Shown piece by piece: positions 18,461-25,197 of a stretch of DNA of 64,000 bases. The stretch covers positions 218,474 through 282,473 of the forward strand of contig NZ_AYMP01000010.1 of NCBI RefSeq assembly GCF_000633515.1. The letters are read 5' to 3'. Source of the DNA: Morganella morganii H1r (lineage in GTDB: Bacteria > Pseudomonadota > Gammaproteobacteria > Enterobacterales > Enterobacteriaceae). Position numbers and translations under genes: made by a program. The notes under the pieces were generated by a model. It saw only the letters and a program-made list of their open reading frames with translations, did no database searches and had not been told where the DNA came from. The first letter of the stretch is position 1, and each line of letters begins with the position of its first letter.

Positions 18461-19700
18461 TGATAATTACGATATCTTATTAATTGATGATGATACGGAT
18501 GTGCTGGAAGCTTACTGCATGCTGCTGGAGCAGGCCGGATATCGTGTTTATGCCTGTCATGACCCGCTGGCGGCAAAAGAGCTGGTTCACCGCGACTGGT
18601 GCGGCATTGTGCTCAGTGATGTTTGTATGCCGGGATGCTCCGGTATCGATTTGATGGCGTTATTTCTGGAAAAAGACAAATACCTGCCGGTACTGCTGAT
18701 CACCGGTCACGGCGATGTGCCGATGGCAGTGGAAGCCGTCAAACAGGGGGCATGGGATTTTTTGCAGAAACCGGTGGATCCGGAGCATCTGCTGACCCTG
18801 ACAGAAAAAGCCCTGGCTGCCCGCAGGCAGCGGGTCACCCAGCGCCGCTGGAGCTCAGAGCAGCTGACACTGAATCTTGCCGGAGAAAGTGAATGGACAG
18901 AACATGTCCGTCAGCAGCTGCGCGGACTGGCAGAAACCCATGCAGCGGTCTTTCTGCACGGTGAGCCGGGGAGCGGCCGCACCTATCTGGCGCGTTACCT
19001 GCATCAGATCAGCAGCAATAAACGCGGGCCGCTGGTGATCAAAACCCTGCTCAGTGATGAAGCGATCCCGCTGGATGCCTGGCTGGATGAAGTGACGGAC
19101 GGCACACTGGTGATCAAAAATATCGATCTGATGCCGCTCAGTCAGCAGCGCTGGCTGGTACAGCATATCCGTCAGGAGCAGCGGACATTCCGCCTGATCG
19201 GGATCGCTGACACACCGCTGATTATGCTGACCAAACAGCAGAAGATTATTGCTGAACTCTATTACTGTTTCTCGATGACACAGATTGCCTGTCTGCCGCT
19301 GTCCCAGCGCAAAGCCGATATTGCACCGATATTCCGCTATTATCTGGAACAGGCCTGTTCCCGTCTGAATCATCCGCTGCCGAACCTCGCGGAACCGCTG
19401 GTGAAAAAACTGACCCGGCGGCACTGGCCCGGCAATGTCAGTGAGCTGGCGAATGCGGCGGAGCTGTATGCGGTCGGGATTATGCCGATGGGTGATACCG
19501 CGAACCCGCTGCTGCCGTCTGTGACCCCCACTGCGCTGGATCAGCGGGTGGAGAGCTATGAGCGGCAGATTATCACTGAAGCCCTGAATATCCATCAGGG
19601 GCGGATTAACGATGTATCCGAATATCTGCAAATTCCGCGTAAGAAACTCTATCTGCGGATGAAAAAATACGGGTTGGATAAGCATCATTACCGTATATAA
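18453..19700 (+). CDS. pgtA: Response regulator PgtA (NtrC-like)
   Basis: A 415-residue activator. The receiver domain has the acidic pair in LIDDDTD and phosphoacceptor Asp56 in LSDVCMPG. The AAA+ part has a Walker A (GEPGSGRT) and a reduced Walker B (GTLVIKNIDLMP), and the C-terminus has a Fis-type HTH (QGRINDVSEYLQIPRKKLYLRMKKYG). The GAFTGA loop needed to engage sigma-54 is absent: only about 35 residues separate Walker A from Walker B. The ATG at 18453 fits the aaaagg site and overlaps pgtB by 8 bases. Confidence 0.9.
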   Translation: MLDDNYDILLIDDDTDVLEAYCMLLEQAGYRVYACHDPLAAKELVHRDWCGIVLSDVCMPGCSGIDLMALFLEKDKYLPVLLITGHGDVPMAVEAVKQGAWDFLQKPVDPEHLLTLTEKALAARRQRVTQRRWSSEQLTLNLAGESEWTEHVRQQLRGLAETHAAVFLHGEPGSGRTYLARYLHQISSNKRGPLVIKTLLSDEAIPLDAWLDEVTDGTLVIKNIDLMPLSQQRWLVQHIRQEQRTFRLIGIADTPLIMLTKQQKIIAELYYCFSMTQIACLPLSQRKADIAPIFRYYLEQACSRLNHPLPNLAEPLVKKLTRRHWPGNVSELANAAELYAVGIMPMGDTANPLLPSVTPTALDQRVESYERQIITEALNIHQGRINDVSEYLQIPRKKLYLRMKKYGLDKHHYRI

Positions 19701-19729
19701 TATAAACTAATCTGATGATTTTTTCCCTT

Positions 19730-19765
19730 AAGCCGGTTTATGCAAAATAAACCGGCTTTTTTCTT
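19730..19765 (+). terminator. pgtCBA terminator
   Basis: An 11-bp stem (19730-19740 with 19748-19758) is followed by a T-rich tract, 30 bases after the pgtA stop. Confidence 0.88.
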
Positions 19766-20101
19766 TATTTTTATTGTTTTTTAATTTAAAAAATTTGAAT
19801 GATTTGTTCTTGTTATTTGGTGATGGAGATTAATAATTAAAATATATCGCCTACCACTAATGTAATTATCAGAATTAGCGATTTGTGCGCTTTGAAGGGT
19901 GGCTATTTAACAATAAATGCTTCTGTTCTGAAACTATTTGTCACATTATACATGCAATAAGTGCTTTTTTTGACATATATTGCTATTTATCGCCAAATGA
20001 AGCCGTAATCGTGTTGTAAAATGAACTTTCCGGGTGAATAATCTACAAGGCTTTATGTCAATAGAGTCAGAGAGTAGTGGTTAATATAATAGGAATATAA
20101 A
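19766..20101 (+). promoter_or_regulatory. Porin upstream region
   Basis: An AT-rich 336-base leader without a gene. By analogy with ompC/ompF it should carry the porin promoter, OmpR sites and a long 5' leader, but I cannot place these with certainty. The ribosome binding site agga precedes the ATG by about 8 bases. Confidence 0.4.
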
Positions 20102-21250
20102 ATGAAAAAGACATTATTAGCTGTATTAGTCCCGCTTGTTGCATTAAGCGGCGCTGCAAACGCGGCAGAGATTTATAACAAAGACGGTAACAAACTGGAT
20201 CTGTACGGTAAAGTCGATGTTCGTCATTTATTCAGCGACAATGACCACTATGGCGACAGCCAGAACGGTGATGACTCCCGTTTCCGTATCGGTCTGAAAG
20301 GTGAAACTCAGATCACTGATCAATTAACCGGCTTTGGTCGTTTCGAAAACGAAATCAAAACCAACGGCACTGAAGGCGAAAACAAAAACCAGGTTCGTTT
20401 AGCTTACGCGGGTCTGAAATTCGCTGAGTTCGGTTCACTGGACTACGGCCGTAACTACGGTGTTATCTATGACACCAACGCATGGACCGATGTGCTGCCA
20501 ATCTTCGGTAACGACACCATGACCCAGACCGACGTCTACATGACCGGTCGTGCTGCAAACCTGCTGACTTACCGTAACTCTGATTTCTTCGGTTACGTTG
20601 ACGGCCTGAGCTTCGCATTACAGTATCAGGGTGCGAACGACGATAACTCTATCGCTAACCGTGGTTCTCACAACACAATCAACGATACCTACAGCTACGA
20701 CAACACCGCTAACGGTGACGGTTTCGGTTTCTCCACCGCGTATGACATCGGCTGGGGTGTGAGTGTTGGTGGTGCATATTCAAGCTCCGCACGTCCGCAG
20801 GGTCAGAAAGATAACCTGGCAAGCGGCGCGCTGGGTGACCGTGCAGAAGCATGGAACTTCGGTGCTAAATACGACGCTAACAACCTGTACCTGGCTGCAG
20901 TTTACGGCGAAACCCGTAACATGACTCACTACGGTAATAACGATGACAACCGTGGCTTAACTGCTAACAAAACTCAGAACATCGAGTTAGTGGCTCAGTA
21001 TCAGTTCGATTTCGGTCTGCGTCCGTCCATCGCTTACCTGCAGTCTAAAGGTAAGAGCCTGAGCGGCGGTTACGGCGACGACCAGGATCTGGTTAAATAT
21101 GTTGATTTAGGTGCGTACTACTACTTCAACAAAAACATGTCTGCACTGATCGACTACAAAATTAACCTGTTAGACGAAAACGACTTCACCCGTGGTACCG
21201 GTATCAATACCGACAACGTACTGGGCTTAGGTTTAGTTTACCAGTTCTGA
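20102..21250 (+). CDS. General porin, OmpC/OmpF family
   Basis: A 382-residue outer-membrane trimeric porin. The signal peptide ends ANA; the mature start [23 protein letters not shown] is the classical enterobacterial first strand. The constriction-loop region ([16 protein letters not shown]) and the C-terminal Phe (GLGLVYQF) are intact. Codon use is strongly biased to major codons (AAC, GGT, CGT), as in very highly expressed genes, unlike its neighbours. The exact orthology (OmpC, OmpF or OmpN) is not resolvable here. Confidence 0.93.
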   Translation: MKKTLLAVLVPLVALSGAANAAEIYNKDGNKLDLYGKVDVRHLFSDNDHYGDSQNGDDSRFRIGLKGETQITDQLTGFGRFENEIKTNGTEGENKNQVRLAYAGLKFAEFGSLDYGRNYGVIYDTNAWTDVLPIFGNDTMTQTDVYMTGRAANLLTYRNSDFFGYVDGLSFALQYQGANDDNSIANRGSHNTINDTYSYDNTANGDGFGFSTAYDIGWGVSVGGAYSSSARPQGQKDNLASGALGDRAEAWNFGAKYDANNLYLAAVYGETRNMTHYGNNDDNRGLTANKTQNIELVAQYQFDFGLRPSIAYLQSKGKSLSGGYGDDQDLVKYVDLGAYYYFNKNMSALIDYKINLLDENDFTRGTGINTDNVLGLGLVYQF

Positions 21251-21273
21251 TTTAATTCAGAGAACATATAATG

Positions 21274-21302
21274 AAAAAGGAGGCGAAAGCCTCCTTTTTT
21301 TA
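21274..21302 (+). terminator. Porin terminator 1
   Basis: An 11-bp perfect stem (21274-21284 with 21288-21298, GAAA-type tetraloop) with a long T-tract, 24 bases after the porin stop. Confidence 0.92.
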
Positions 21303-21382
21303 TATCTGAAGATCAGTGAAATAATCACTTAAAAAAACTGTCATGGCAGTAAGTATTATTATTTTACTTTTTTTCAGACAGT

Positions 21383-21411
21383 AAAAAAGGAGGCGGTTGC
21401 CTCCTTTTTTG
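21383..21411 (+). terminator. Porin terminator 2 (tandem copy)
   Basis: A second hairpin with the same stem sequence (aaaaggaggc / gcctcctttt) but loop ggtt, 109 bases after the first. It is nearly symmetric and may also stop transcripts from the opposite strand. Confidence 0.88.
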
Positions 21412-21677
21412 GCTTATTGCTTGTAATTTGAATCGACACAGACAAATCACCAATAAGAATTTGTTCGAACGCTGTAATAATAGTTCATATCAGGATAAAA
21501 CATTTAACTATTGATGTGATTTTGGGTTTTTTATTTATTCATTTTGTGCTTGTGATTAATTAAGACAGAATGTAAGGAAGTATGAATAATATTTTTGATG
21601 ATTTGTGCTTCACCGCCGGGGGGAGAACGATCAGATTGTTTTATATATTGTGCCGGCGAACCGGCACATCTGCAGGG
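21412..21677. other. Spacer between porin terminators and nucleoside hydrolase
   Basis: About 265 AT-rich bases without a supported gene. A hairpin tgtgccgg / ccggcaca (about 21650-21668) lies just behind the hydrolase stop but lacks a T-tract. Confidence 0.4.
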
Positions 21678-22628
21678 TCATGCGACCCGGACATCTCCGA
21701 TCCGGCGCAGGGCATCAGTGACCAAATCCCAGAAGCGGGTATGATCCAGTTTTACGGCGACTTGTGTCAGACAATCCGCAGGAGCCGGTGCCCGGAAATC
21801 CGCAACGGTCATACCGAGAGTCAGTGTGCCGGTCAGCTCTACGTCCAGCGGCACTTTGCGGGTGGTCATCACGGACGGGTCAATGACGTACGCGACCGCG
21901 CAGGGGTCATGTACCGGCGGGTAATCAAATCCCTGAGCGCTTTTGTACATGGTGCCGAAGAATTCCAGCAGTTCGAGCACAAACTGCGCCGGTGCTGTGC
22001 CGACAGCCGCGATTTTGCTGACAACCTCCGGGGTTGCCAGTGCCTGGTGTGTCAGATCCAGCCCTACCATAGTCAGCGGCCAGCCTGCATTAAACACAAT
22101 GTGTGCCGCTTCGGGATCAATTTTGATATTGAATTCCGCAACCGCACTCCAGTTGCCGGTGTGATAGCCGCCGCCCATCAGGACCACCTCTTTGACCCGG
22201 TCAACAATCCGCGGCTCCAGCCGGGCGGCCAGCGCAATATTGGTCAGCCCCGCCGTCGGCACCAGGGTAATGGTTTTCGGCGGATGCGCCATAATGGTAT
22301 CAATGATCAGCTGCACCGCATGGCGCGGATCCAAAGTCAGCACCGGCTCCGGTAAAACCGGCCCGTCGAGACCGGAATCGCCGTGAATATCCGGTGCGGT
22401 TTCAATCTCCCGGATCAGCGGGCGCGGGCTGCCCGCCGCAAAAGGAATACCGGTAATCCCGGCAATGCGGGCAACCGCCAGCGCATTGCGTGTCACTTTC
22501 TCCAGTGTCTGATTGCCGACCACCGTGGTGACCGCCAGCAGATCAATCTGCGGATTACCGTAAGCAAGTAATAGTGCGATGGCATCATCATGGCCGGGAT
22601 CGCAGTCAAGAATGATTTTTTTCTTCAC
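21678..22628 (-). CDS. Ribonucleoside hydrolase (IunH/Rih family)
   Basis: A 316-residue cytosolic enzyme that splits the N-glycosidic bond of ribonucleosides to base and ribose. The calcium-binding signature DCDPGHDDA is at residues 8-16. Other family blocks are HGDSGLDGP, LMGGGYHTGNWSAVAEFNI and PVHDPCAVAYVID, the last carrying the active-site His. Length and sequence resemble E. coli RihA/RihB, but substrate preference cannot be assigned. It is monocistronic. Confidence 0.88.
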   Translation of the reverse strand: MKKKIILDCDPGHDDAIALLLAYGNPQIDLLAVTTVVGNQTLEKVTRNALAVARIAGITGIPFAAGSPRPLIREIETAPDIHGDSGLDGPVLPEPVLTLDPRHAVQLIIDTIMAHPPKTITLVPTAGLTNIALAARLEPRIVDRVKEVVLMGGGYHTGNWSAVAEFNIKIDPEAAHIVFNAGWPLTMVGLDLTHQALATPEVVSKIAAVGTAPAQFVLELLEFFGTMYKSAQGFDYPPVHDPCAVAYVIDPSVMTTRKVPLDVELTGTLTLGMTVADFRAPAPADCLTQVAVKLDHTRFWDLVTDALRRIGDVRVA

Positions 22629-22807
22629 ATATTCCTCTTTATTTGTCCGTTTATATGCACTGCTATGTTACACACTCTGTACCCGGAAAAATAATAAGCC
22701 GCCCGAAGATCTGAGCGGTGACCGGATAATCACAGGAACAACACAATAACAGCGGAAAATAATGCCTGTTTTCGGGAACAGAGAAAGTTCAGAGACGGGT
22801 TACCGGA

Positions 22808-23371
22808 TTATCCGCGGAGAGGATCCCAGATTTGCTGAAAACGTTTTGAATTACTGGCAGTATAAATAACAGTATGAGAAATATTCCGGTGCCCCAGATA
22901 ATCCTGAATCAGACGGGTATCACGGCCGAGATCCGCAAGGGAATAGCCGCAGGCATGGCGCAGCATATGCGGATGCGGTGCCACGGAAATATTGGCAGCC
23001 CTGCCGTACTGCTTTAATAATGTATGCACCTGCTGACGGGAAATTGCCCCGCTTTTCTGTGATAAAAATACCCACTCCAAATCCCGGTTACGCCAGGTAT
23101 TCCTGATATTCAGCCATGCAACCAGCGCATTATATTCAACATCGATAAGTGGTTGTGTGGTGGAAAGCCCGCCTTTCAGACGCCGGACATAAATAAGGCG
23201 GCTGTCCAGATCAATATCAGAAAGTGACAGATGACATAATTCACTGACACGGAAACCGTGCAGATAGCACATTAAAATCATGCAGTAATTTCGTTCGGCA
23301 TACCGGCTTTTCCCGGCTTCTTTCAGGATGGCGTCAACTTCATAACGGGTCAAAAACTTACGTTTGTCCAT
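22808..23371 (-). CDS. mrpI: MrpI/FimB-type tyrosine recombinase 1
   Basis: A 187-residue minimal tyrosine recombinase with no arm-binding domain, the size class of FimB, FimE and MrpI. The catalytic set is complete: Arg41 (HGFRVSEL), His135 and Arg138 (HPHMLRH), His161 (LGHRN) and Tyr170 (VIYTA). The start has an aggaa site. It is divergent from fimbrial operon 1, and the 296-bp element with 20-bp inverted repeats lies directly upstream, so this is its presumed substrate. In the present orientation the element's promoter points into this gene. Confidence 0.9.
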   Translation of the reverse strand: MDKRKFLTRYEVDAILKEAGKSRYAERNYCMILMCYLHGFRVSELCHLSLSDIDLDSRLIYVRRLKGGLSTTQPLIDVEYNALVAWLNIRNTWRNRDLEWVFLSQKSGAISRQQVHTLLKQYGRAANISVAPHPHMLRHACGYSLADLGRDTRLIQDYLGHRNISHTVIYTASNSKRFQQIWDPLRG

Positions 23372-23594
23372 GATTTATTCCTGTTTATTGTCCGATAATT
23401 TCATAAAAACCAGAGATATCACTATAGCAAGTAATAAAAATGAATAAAGACAACGGACAGGAAAGAAAGTACTACAAAGTGTTTACGTATTGACAATATT
23501 TTCATAAAAACCAATCAGGAATTGGCTTTTTTTAATCTGAGAGCGATCAGTTTAAGACTTGTGTAAAGAGGTAAATATTCTCAATTTAAAAAAA

Positions 23595-23614
23595 GACAAA
23601 ATACATCAAATTGT
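23595..23614 (+). repeat. Left inverted repeat of the invertible element (IRL)
   Basis: The 20 bases gacaaaatacatcaaattgt occur here and, as an exact reverse complement, at 23871-23890. The pair bounds the predicted invertible segment. Confidence 0.9.
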
Positions 23615-23619
23615 TTGTA

Positions 23620-23648
23620 ATTATCACTAAAGGTTTTACCTTAGTCAA
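23620..23648 (-). promoter_or_regulatory. Sigma-70 promoter inside the invertible element
   Basis: On the minus strand: -35 TTGACT (23643-23648), 17-bp spacer, -10 GATAAT (23620-23625). The predicted transcription start, about 23613, falls within the inner edge of IRL. A second TTGACT lies 19 bp upstream (23662-23667) as part of a direct repeat, possibly an activator or alternative RNA polymerase site. Confidence 0.75.
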
Positions 23649-23864
23649 ATACTGATGGGTTAGTCAAATTATCAACACATAACTCATTAATTTTTAAAAG
23701 GTTAATATTTTATTCTGCCGGGTGGCGGCTGTCTGTTTCAGAACTGTCATTATTTTTTACAGTGCTTAAAAACAGAGAAGGGTAGAAACGTGATATTCAC
23801 CTGTTTTACGTGATAAAAAAGAACAGCTTTCTTCATTTTTTTACGATAACAGCGATTCATTCTT

Positions 23865-23900
23865 AACGGGACAATTTGATGTATTTTGTCCCGTTTTTTT
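23865..23900 (+). terminator. Phase-dependent terminator containing the right inverted repeat
   Basis: A perfect 10-bp stem, aacgggacaa (23865-23874) with ttgtcccgtt (23886-23895), an 11-base loop and seven T (23894-23900). The left arm's outer bases lie inside the invertible segment and the right arm's outside it, so the full hairpin exists only in the present orientation. Confidence 0.8.
23871..23890 (-). repeat. Right inverted repeat of the invertible element (IRR)
   Basis: Exact reverse complement of 23595-23614. It forms most of the loop and inner stem of the terminator at 23865-23900. Confidence 0.9.
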
Positions 23901-24024
23901 ATATATCCGGATAACGGAACAGACATATTCATCAAATAACGATAACGCCGCGCGGTTTCATATTTCCGCGTGTGACCGCGTTATTTTTAATATCAAAAAA
24001 GCAGAACGTAATATAGGAAATAAC

Positions 24025-24552
24025 ATGACTTTGAATAAATTAGCATTAGTGCTGGGCTTTGGTATGTCTGTGGTTGCAGGTGCGGCGTCTGCTGCTGATC
24101 AGGGACACGGTACTGTTAAATTCACCGGCTCAATTATTGACGCGCCTTGCTCTATTACACCTGATACCGAAAACCAGACTGTTCCGTTAGGCCAGATCTC
24201 CACTGCCGCACTGAAAGACGGCGGCCGCAGTAATTCCCGTGATTTCAAAATCGCATTAGAGAATTGCACAACAGAAACCTACAAAACCGTACAGACCACA
24301 TTCACCGGTTCTGAGGCCGCTGATATTCTGGCCGGTTCCCTGGGTATTGAAGGGATCGCCAAAAACGCAGCCGTTGTTATTACCGATGCAGGCGGAAAAC
24401 AGATCAAATTAGGCACACCAAGCGCGGCACAGGCACTGCGTGATGGTAATAACGATCTGAACTTTGCGGCGTATTTACAGGGTTCATCTGCTGAAGCCGC
24501 TGTCCCGGGTGACTTCACCGCTATCGCGACATTCGCACTGACTTATCAGTAA
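24025..24552 (+). CDS. mrpA: Major fimbrial subunit, MrpA-like (operon 1)
   Basis: A 175-residue pilin with signal peptide (cleavage after SAA), the pilin motif GTVKFTGSIIDAPCSI, a paired Cys in LENCTT, and the chaperone-binding C-terminal strand AIATFALTYQ. It is the first gene after the invertible element and so the main structural subunit of an MR/P-type fimbria. Its expression should be ON only after inversion of the element at 23595-23890. Codons are more biased to frequent ones than in the minor subunits. Confidence 0.9.
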   Translation: MTLNKLALVLGFGMSVVAGAASAADQGHGTVKFTGSIIDAPCSITPDTENQTVPLGQISTAALKDGGRSNSRDFKIALENCTTETYKTVQTTFTGSEAADILAGSLGIEGIAKNAAVVITDAGGKQIKLGTPSAAQALRDGNNDLNFAAYLQGSSAEAAVPGDFTAIATFALTYQ

Positions 24553-24559
24553 TTAATGC

Positions 24560-24592
24560 CGGTACGGTTCAGGGATGAGCCGTGCCGCTTTT
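24560..24592 (+). terminator. Intercistronic hairpin after operon 1 pilin
   Basis: An 11-bp stem with two G-U pairs (24560-24570 with 24577-24587) and a short T-tract (cttttc) between mrpA and mrpB. It should attenuate transcription after the pilin gene. Confidence 0.6.
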
Positions 24593-24621
24593 CAGTTGTG
24601 TGCGTTCAGCGGAGGCAGGAA

Positions 24622-25176
24622 ATGGTGAGCAGAGTCATCCCTCAGGGAGTGCTGATAACAATAGTGTGTTTTTCCGCTTATACAGCAGGTGAAACAAAAC
24701 AGGATGCAAAAACCAGTCTGCGTTTCGGTGCGGTACAGATGCAGGGCACGATCCTTGAGCCGGTCTGTACGATTTCCACCGCCAGCCGTGAGCAGGCCGT
24801 GGCGCTGACCGATGTTTCCGTTCCGCAGTTGCGTGATGAAGGGCAGGGACCCGCAGACTATTTCTGGATCAGGCTGACGGAATGCACCGTGCAGCCGGTG
24901 AAAGGCGGTACGGCGGATAATCTCCGTTTCCGGGTCACGTTTGAGGGCGCTGAGCAGGACGGACGTTTTCAGCTGACCGGTTCCGGCAAAGGGGCTTCCT
25001 TATCGATTTCAGACCGCAACGGGAATGAGGCGGTTCCCGGCAAACCCTTACCGCCCGCAGATATTGATCTCAATAATATGGCGCTGCGATATCAGGCGCG
25101 TCTCGTGAAAAACAGTGATGAACTTCAGTCCGGTTATTACCGGGCAACAGTGGGTTTCAAGCTGGAATATTATTAA
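24622..25176 (+). CDS. mrpB: Minor fimbrial subunit, MrpB-like (operon 1)
   Basis: A 184-residue pilin-domain protein. The start at 24622 has a strong ggaggcaggaa site; the longer frame to 24556 lacks a signal peptide. Features: a short hydrophobic leader, the motif VQMQGTILEPVCTI, a second Cys in LTECTV, and the terminal strand VGFKLEYY. By position, between pilin and usher, it matches MrpB of P. mirabilis, thought to help end or anchor the rod. Confidence 0.82.
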   Translation: MVSRVIPQGVLITIVCFSAYTAGETKQDAKTSLRFGAVQMQGTILEPVCTISTASREQAVALTDVSVPQLRDEGQGPADYFWIRLTECTVQPVKGGTADNLRFRVTFEGAEQDGRFQLTGSGKGASLSISDRNGNEAVPGKPLPPADIDLNNMALRYQARLVKNSDELQSGYYRATVGFKLEYY

Positions 25177-25197
25177 ACCGAGCTGACTGGATCCATT

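Larger units (their letters stand above)
23595..23890. promoter_or_regulatory. Invertible promoter element of fimbrial operon 1 (OFF orientation)
   Basis: A 296-bp segment bounded by perfect 20-bp inverted repeats, between an MrpI-like recombinase and its fimbrial operon. This is the arrangement and approximate size of the P. mirabilis mrp switch (252 bp). It contains one near-consensus promoter, which points left, so the fimbrial genes at 24025 onward are not driven from it in this orientation. Confidence 0.88.

Noticed and set aside
23399..23515. Direct repeat tttcataaaaacca (about 23400 and 23501) considered as a recombination site
   Set aside because: It is direct, not inverted, and outside the 20-bp repeat pair that explains the element; left as unexplained AT-rich repeat.
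23750..23935. 61-codon minus-strand ORF across the right inverted repeat
   Set aside because: It spans the terminator hairpin and inversion endpoint and would be cut by inversion; no supporting signals.
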